Source: Pseudomonadota bacterium
Lineage (GTDB): Bacteria > Bdellovibrionota > Oligoflexia > Oligoflexales > Oligoflexaceae
DNA: 7,960 nt
Direction: 5' to 3'
NCBI GenBank assembly: GCA_029556045.1
Contig: JAKQGS010000084.1
Span: forward strand, 1-7,960
The notes beneath the pieces were generated by a model, which worked only from the letters and a program-made list of their open reading frames with translations, searched no databases and had not been told where the DNA came from. Positions 6,290 to 7,960 of the stretch are shown here, piece after piece. Each line of letters opens with the position of its first letter. The first letter of the stretch is position 1. A program made the translations under genes and the position numbers.

Positions 6290-6318
6290 AGAATAGTGCG
6301 GAAATTCCCAGATGTTAA
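6290..6318 (-). promoter_or_regulatory. Sigma70-type promoter for the subtilase gene
   Basis: On the minus strand, TTAACA (6318-6313; 5 of 6 to TTGACA) is followed by a 17-bp spacer and TATTCT (6295-6290; 4 of 6 to TATAAT). It lies just downstream of the preceding gene's terminator. A start of transcription near 6283 would give a leader of roughly 55-80 nt, depending on the start codon. The spacer contains GGGAATTTCC, an imperfect dyad that could bind a regulator. Confidence 0.55.
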
Positions 6319-6336
6319 TTTATCTTTTTTGGAATG

Positions 6337-6362
6337 AAAAAGGGGAGCGCTTGGCTCCCCTT
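6337..6362 (-). terminator. Intrinsic terminator of the unknown lipoprotein gene
   Basis: On the minus strand, AAGGGGAGC and GCTCCCCTT form a 9-bp GC-rich stem with a 5-nt loop (CAAGC), and the T-run starts in the 3' arm. The stem lies 26 nt after the stop codon at 6388-6390. No T-run follows on the plus strand, so it acts in one direction. Confidence 0.9.
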
Positions 6363-6387
6363 CCGTGCGTATGTTTGACGTGACAAA

Positions 6388-7960
6388 TTACTGGTAGGCG
6401 GTGATTTGAACTTTTTTTACGTTCATCAGGGTGCTTTTGTTGTTGAGCTGCGTCATTTTGACCTCAACATGATCCACCACTTTGCCGGTGCATGATTTGA
6501 GGTTGGCGATGGTTTGCTCAAAGGCATTTTTCACCGGATCAACGACTTCAAAGTCCGGTTTGGTTTCTCCAGCCTTGTAGCAGCGAATTTCCAGTTTGAT
6601 TTCCGACCACACATCGGATTTGCCAGAATGGGCTGCCCAGGTAAATCCTGTGGCTTTAATGGGTTTGGCGGGATCAAACTGCTTGCCCTTGGTCAGATCG
6701 AAGTCCGACAGAGCATTGGTCATGTAAAGGGTGGCACCGGTAAAGTCCGTGTACATATAGGGGTCGCCTTCGACAGTGTCGATTTTGGTGGCTTCAATAC
6801 CGGCGGTGATGTCGCCATCCACCTTTTGATTCATGATGTAGATATCGCCAACTTGGCGCACCAGACCCACCATGAAACCGTTCCCTAATGCACTGAGAGG
6901 GCCCACCTGCGCACCGATGGAGGTGGCCATCGGAAAGGCGGCGTGTCCGGAGCAGGTTGCGGTCTTGGTCAGGCAGTCGCGGGGCATAATGGACAGGTTA
7001 CCACCGCTGTAGCCCCCACCCCATACCGTTTTGTTTTTGGGTTCGTAGGCCAGAGTGTAATACCCATTGCCGTTGAATACGTTGCCGCTGCGATCCCCCC
7101 CCATGGCGTAGGAGGCTGGCGTTTTGGAGGTTCCCTGGGTTTCAGAGGTCAAGTTCGTGGAACTAAAGCTGCCATTCGGCGCCACAGTACTGGCGGCAAC
7201 CGCGGTCAGGTTGGCCAGACTTACAGCCGCAGGTGATGATTGAAACCATTCGCTGTAGTAAATCAGGTTTTCCTGGTCGATATAACAGCTATAACCCCAT
7301 TGAACCCCGGCTCCGACGTTCACGGTGCCGGTTTGTTGGTCCCACTTGGGGGCATAGGGAGGGGTATTTTCCATGGCAAACTCGACAAAGTTGCCCATAC
7401 CGTAGGCCATACCGAGGTAGCGGGCTTCGTTTTTGCGGTAGGAGACCACGCAGACCCGATCGGAGGCGCCGGGGCCCGAGAGTTTGAAATAAGTGGGAGA
7501 TGTGCGGTTCAGAGCCCCTTCCGGGGTATTTTCCCGGTCGATCCAGAAGAGGTGTCCCCCAGTCTGGGCCATGATGACCCCACCTTCCGTCACATAGGTG
7601 CGGGTACCGGAGCCGGAAGTGAGATTATTCCACTTTTTCTTGCGGACGATGGTTTTACCATCCAGTTCAAAGTAGTAGGCATTCCCCAAAGTGGTGGCGA
7701 CCCAAAGGTGGCTTTTCTGCGAGGACTCCAGTCCCTGCGATAGGAAAGAACCTTTGAATTCAGGTCCAAAGACCAGAGGCGGATCTTCGTCCCCTTCTCC
7801 CAGATTGATGTCTGGTTGTGGAAGATCGGCCTCATTGATGGTGGTGATATCAACGTTGGGATCCGTGCCGTTACCGTTACCGTTTTTTCCGGTACCGGAA
7901 CCTGTTCCCCCTCCAGCTTTCTTTTTGGAGTTGGACCCCATAAAGGAGGTGTCGTTGCAA
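6388..7960 (-). CDS. Unrecognised large surface protein, probable lipoprotein (5' end outside window)
   Basis: I do not recognise the family. From the first ATG inside the window (7939-7941) there are 517 residues, but the frame stays open to the edge and reads C-N-D-T-S-F before that Met. The upstream Cys (TGC, 7959-7957) followed by a flexible KKK- and G/S/T/N-rich linker (about 2-27) is typical of a lipidated Cys +1 with tether. The codon before Cys ends in T, compatible with Gly or Ala. No Shine-Dalgarno sequence precedes the internal ATG, so I treat the gene as 5'-truncated. After an acidic stretch (about 36-54) the body (about 75-410) has recurring short strand pairs such as SHLWVATTLGNAYYFELDGK and HLFWIDREN, suggesting a beta-propeller-like fold. 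The last hundred residues look like a separate beta-domain. Six cysteines (164, 219, 323, 330, 454, 484; counted from that Met) could form disulfides. It is followed by a strong terminator, so it is transcribed separately from the subtilase. Confidence 0.75.
   Translation of the reverse strand, partial: CNDTSFMGSNSKKKAGGGTGSGTGKNGNGNGTDPNVDITTINEADLPQPDINLGEGDEDPPLVFGPEFKGSFLSQGLESSQKSHLWVATTLGNAYYFELDGKTIVRKKKWNNLTSGSGTRTYVTEGGVIMAQTGGHLFWIDRENTPEGALNRTSPTYFKLSGPGASDRVCVVSYRKNEARYLGMAYGMGNFVEFAMENTPPYAPKWDQQTGTVNVGAGVQWGYSCYIDQENLIYYSEWFQSSPAAVSLANLTAVAASTVAPNGSFSSTNLTSETQGTSKTPASYAMGGDRSGNVFNGNGYYTLAYEPKNKTVWGGGYSGGNLSIMPRDCLTKTATCSGHAAFPMATSIGAQVGPLSALGNGFMVGLVRQVGDIYIMNQKVDGDITAGIEATKIDTVEGDPYMYTDFTGATLYMTNALSDFDLTKGKQFDPAKPIKATGFTWAAHSGKSDVWSEIKLEIRCYKAGETKPDFEVVDPVKNAFEQTIANLKSCTGKVVDHVEVKMTQLNNKSTLMNVKKVQITAYQ
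7887..7900. repeat. 14-bp perfect palindrome and tandem GGTAAC codons in the linker region
   Basis: TTCCGGTACCGGAA is perfectly self-complementary. It encodes part of the Gly/Ser/Thr linker on the minus strand and is followed there by repeated GGT-AAC codon pairs (about 7868-7885) giving the Gly-Asn repeats. Low-complexity linker DNA of this kind is prone to slippage. No regulatory role is apparent. Confidence 0.4.

Noticed and set aside
7941..7960. Perfect plus-strand Shine-Dalgarno AAAGGAGG with a TTG 5 nt later, suggesting a divergent plus-strand gene starting at 7955.
   Set aside because: The same bases are coding on the minus strand for C-N-D-T-S-F of the lipoprotein, which explains them better, and only two plus-strand codons are visible.
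1..7960. CRISPR array, tRNA or rRNA genes, insertion sequence or phage genes.
   Set aside because: I saw no regularly spaced repeats, cloverleaf-type sequences, transposase or integrase motifs, or phage proteins in any frame.

Overview
The window most likely comes from a Gram-negative bacterium. Two gene products look like outer-membrane or surface proteins: a beta-barrel C-terminus ending in Phe at 1-482, and a probable lipoprotein at 6388-7960. Two more carry export signals: a subtilase and an S41-type protein. The taxon cannot be fixed from the sequence. A proteobacterial or bdellovibrio/oligoflexus-like organism is only a guess from protein style.

Layout. At the left, on the plus strand, is the 3' end of a probable beta-barrel gene that began before the window. 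Everything else is on the minus strand. Reading in that direction (right to left) there are six genes. First comes a large G/S/N-linker protein of unknown function, whose signal peptide is cut off by the right edge and which ends at a clear intrinsic terminator (6337-6362). Next is a secreted subtilisin-family protease (S8) with its own good sigma70-like promoter (6290-6318). After about 105 bp comes a very compact four-gene run: a CPBP-family membrane protease, a TrmL-type tRNA methyltransferase, a HisC-type aminotransferase, and a PDZ/S41 C-terminal-processing-protease-like protein. In this run the CPBP stop abuts the trmL start, trmL overlaps hisC, and hisC and the S41 gene share an ATGA overlap. 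This indicates one operon with translational coupling. I see no terminator between the subtilase and this run, so read-through is possible.

How the genes fit together. Three unrelated protease families (S8 secreted, CPBP intramembrane, S41 with PDZ) lie within about 5.7 kb, between two envelope proteins. The trmL and hisC genes are housekeeping-type passengers, and no other histidine-biosynthesis gene is present. Joint action of the proteases on the envelope is inference.

Points most worth a second look: a perfect 9-bp stem whose 6-nt loop holds the hisC-stop/S41-start overlap; an S41 protein whose usual Ser-Lys dyad looks altered; evidence that the subtilase starts at a rare ATT or CTG codon under a Shine-Dalgarno sequence sitting inside a palindrome; and a lipobox-type cysteine right at the window edge that reclassifies the unknown protein as a lipoprotein. 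I found no tRNA, rRNA, CRISPR array, insertion sequence or phage gene, and no gene-free stretch longer than about 190 bp.
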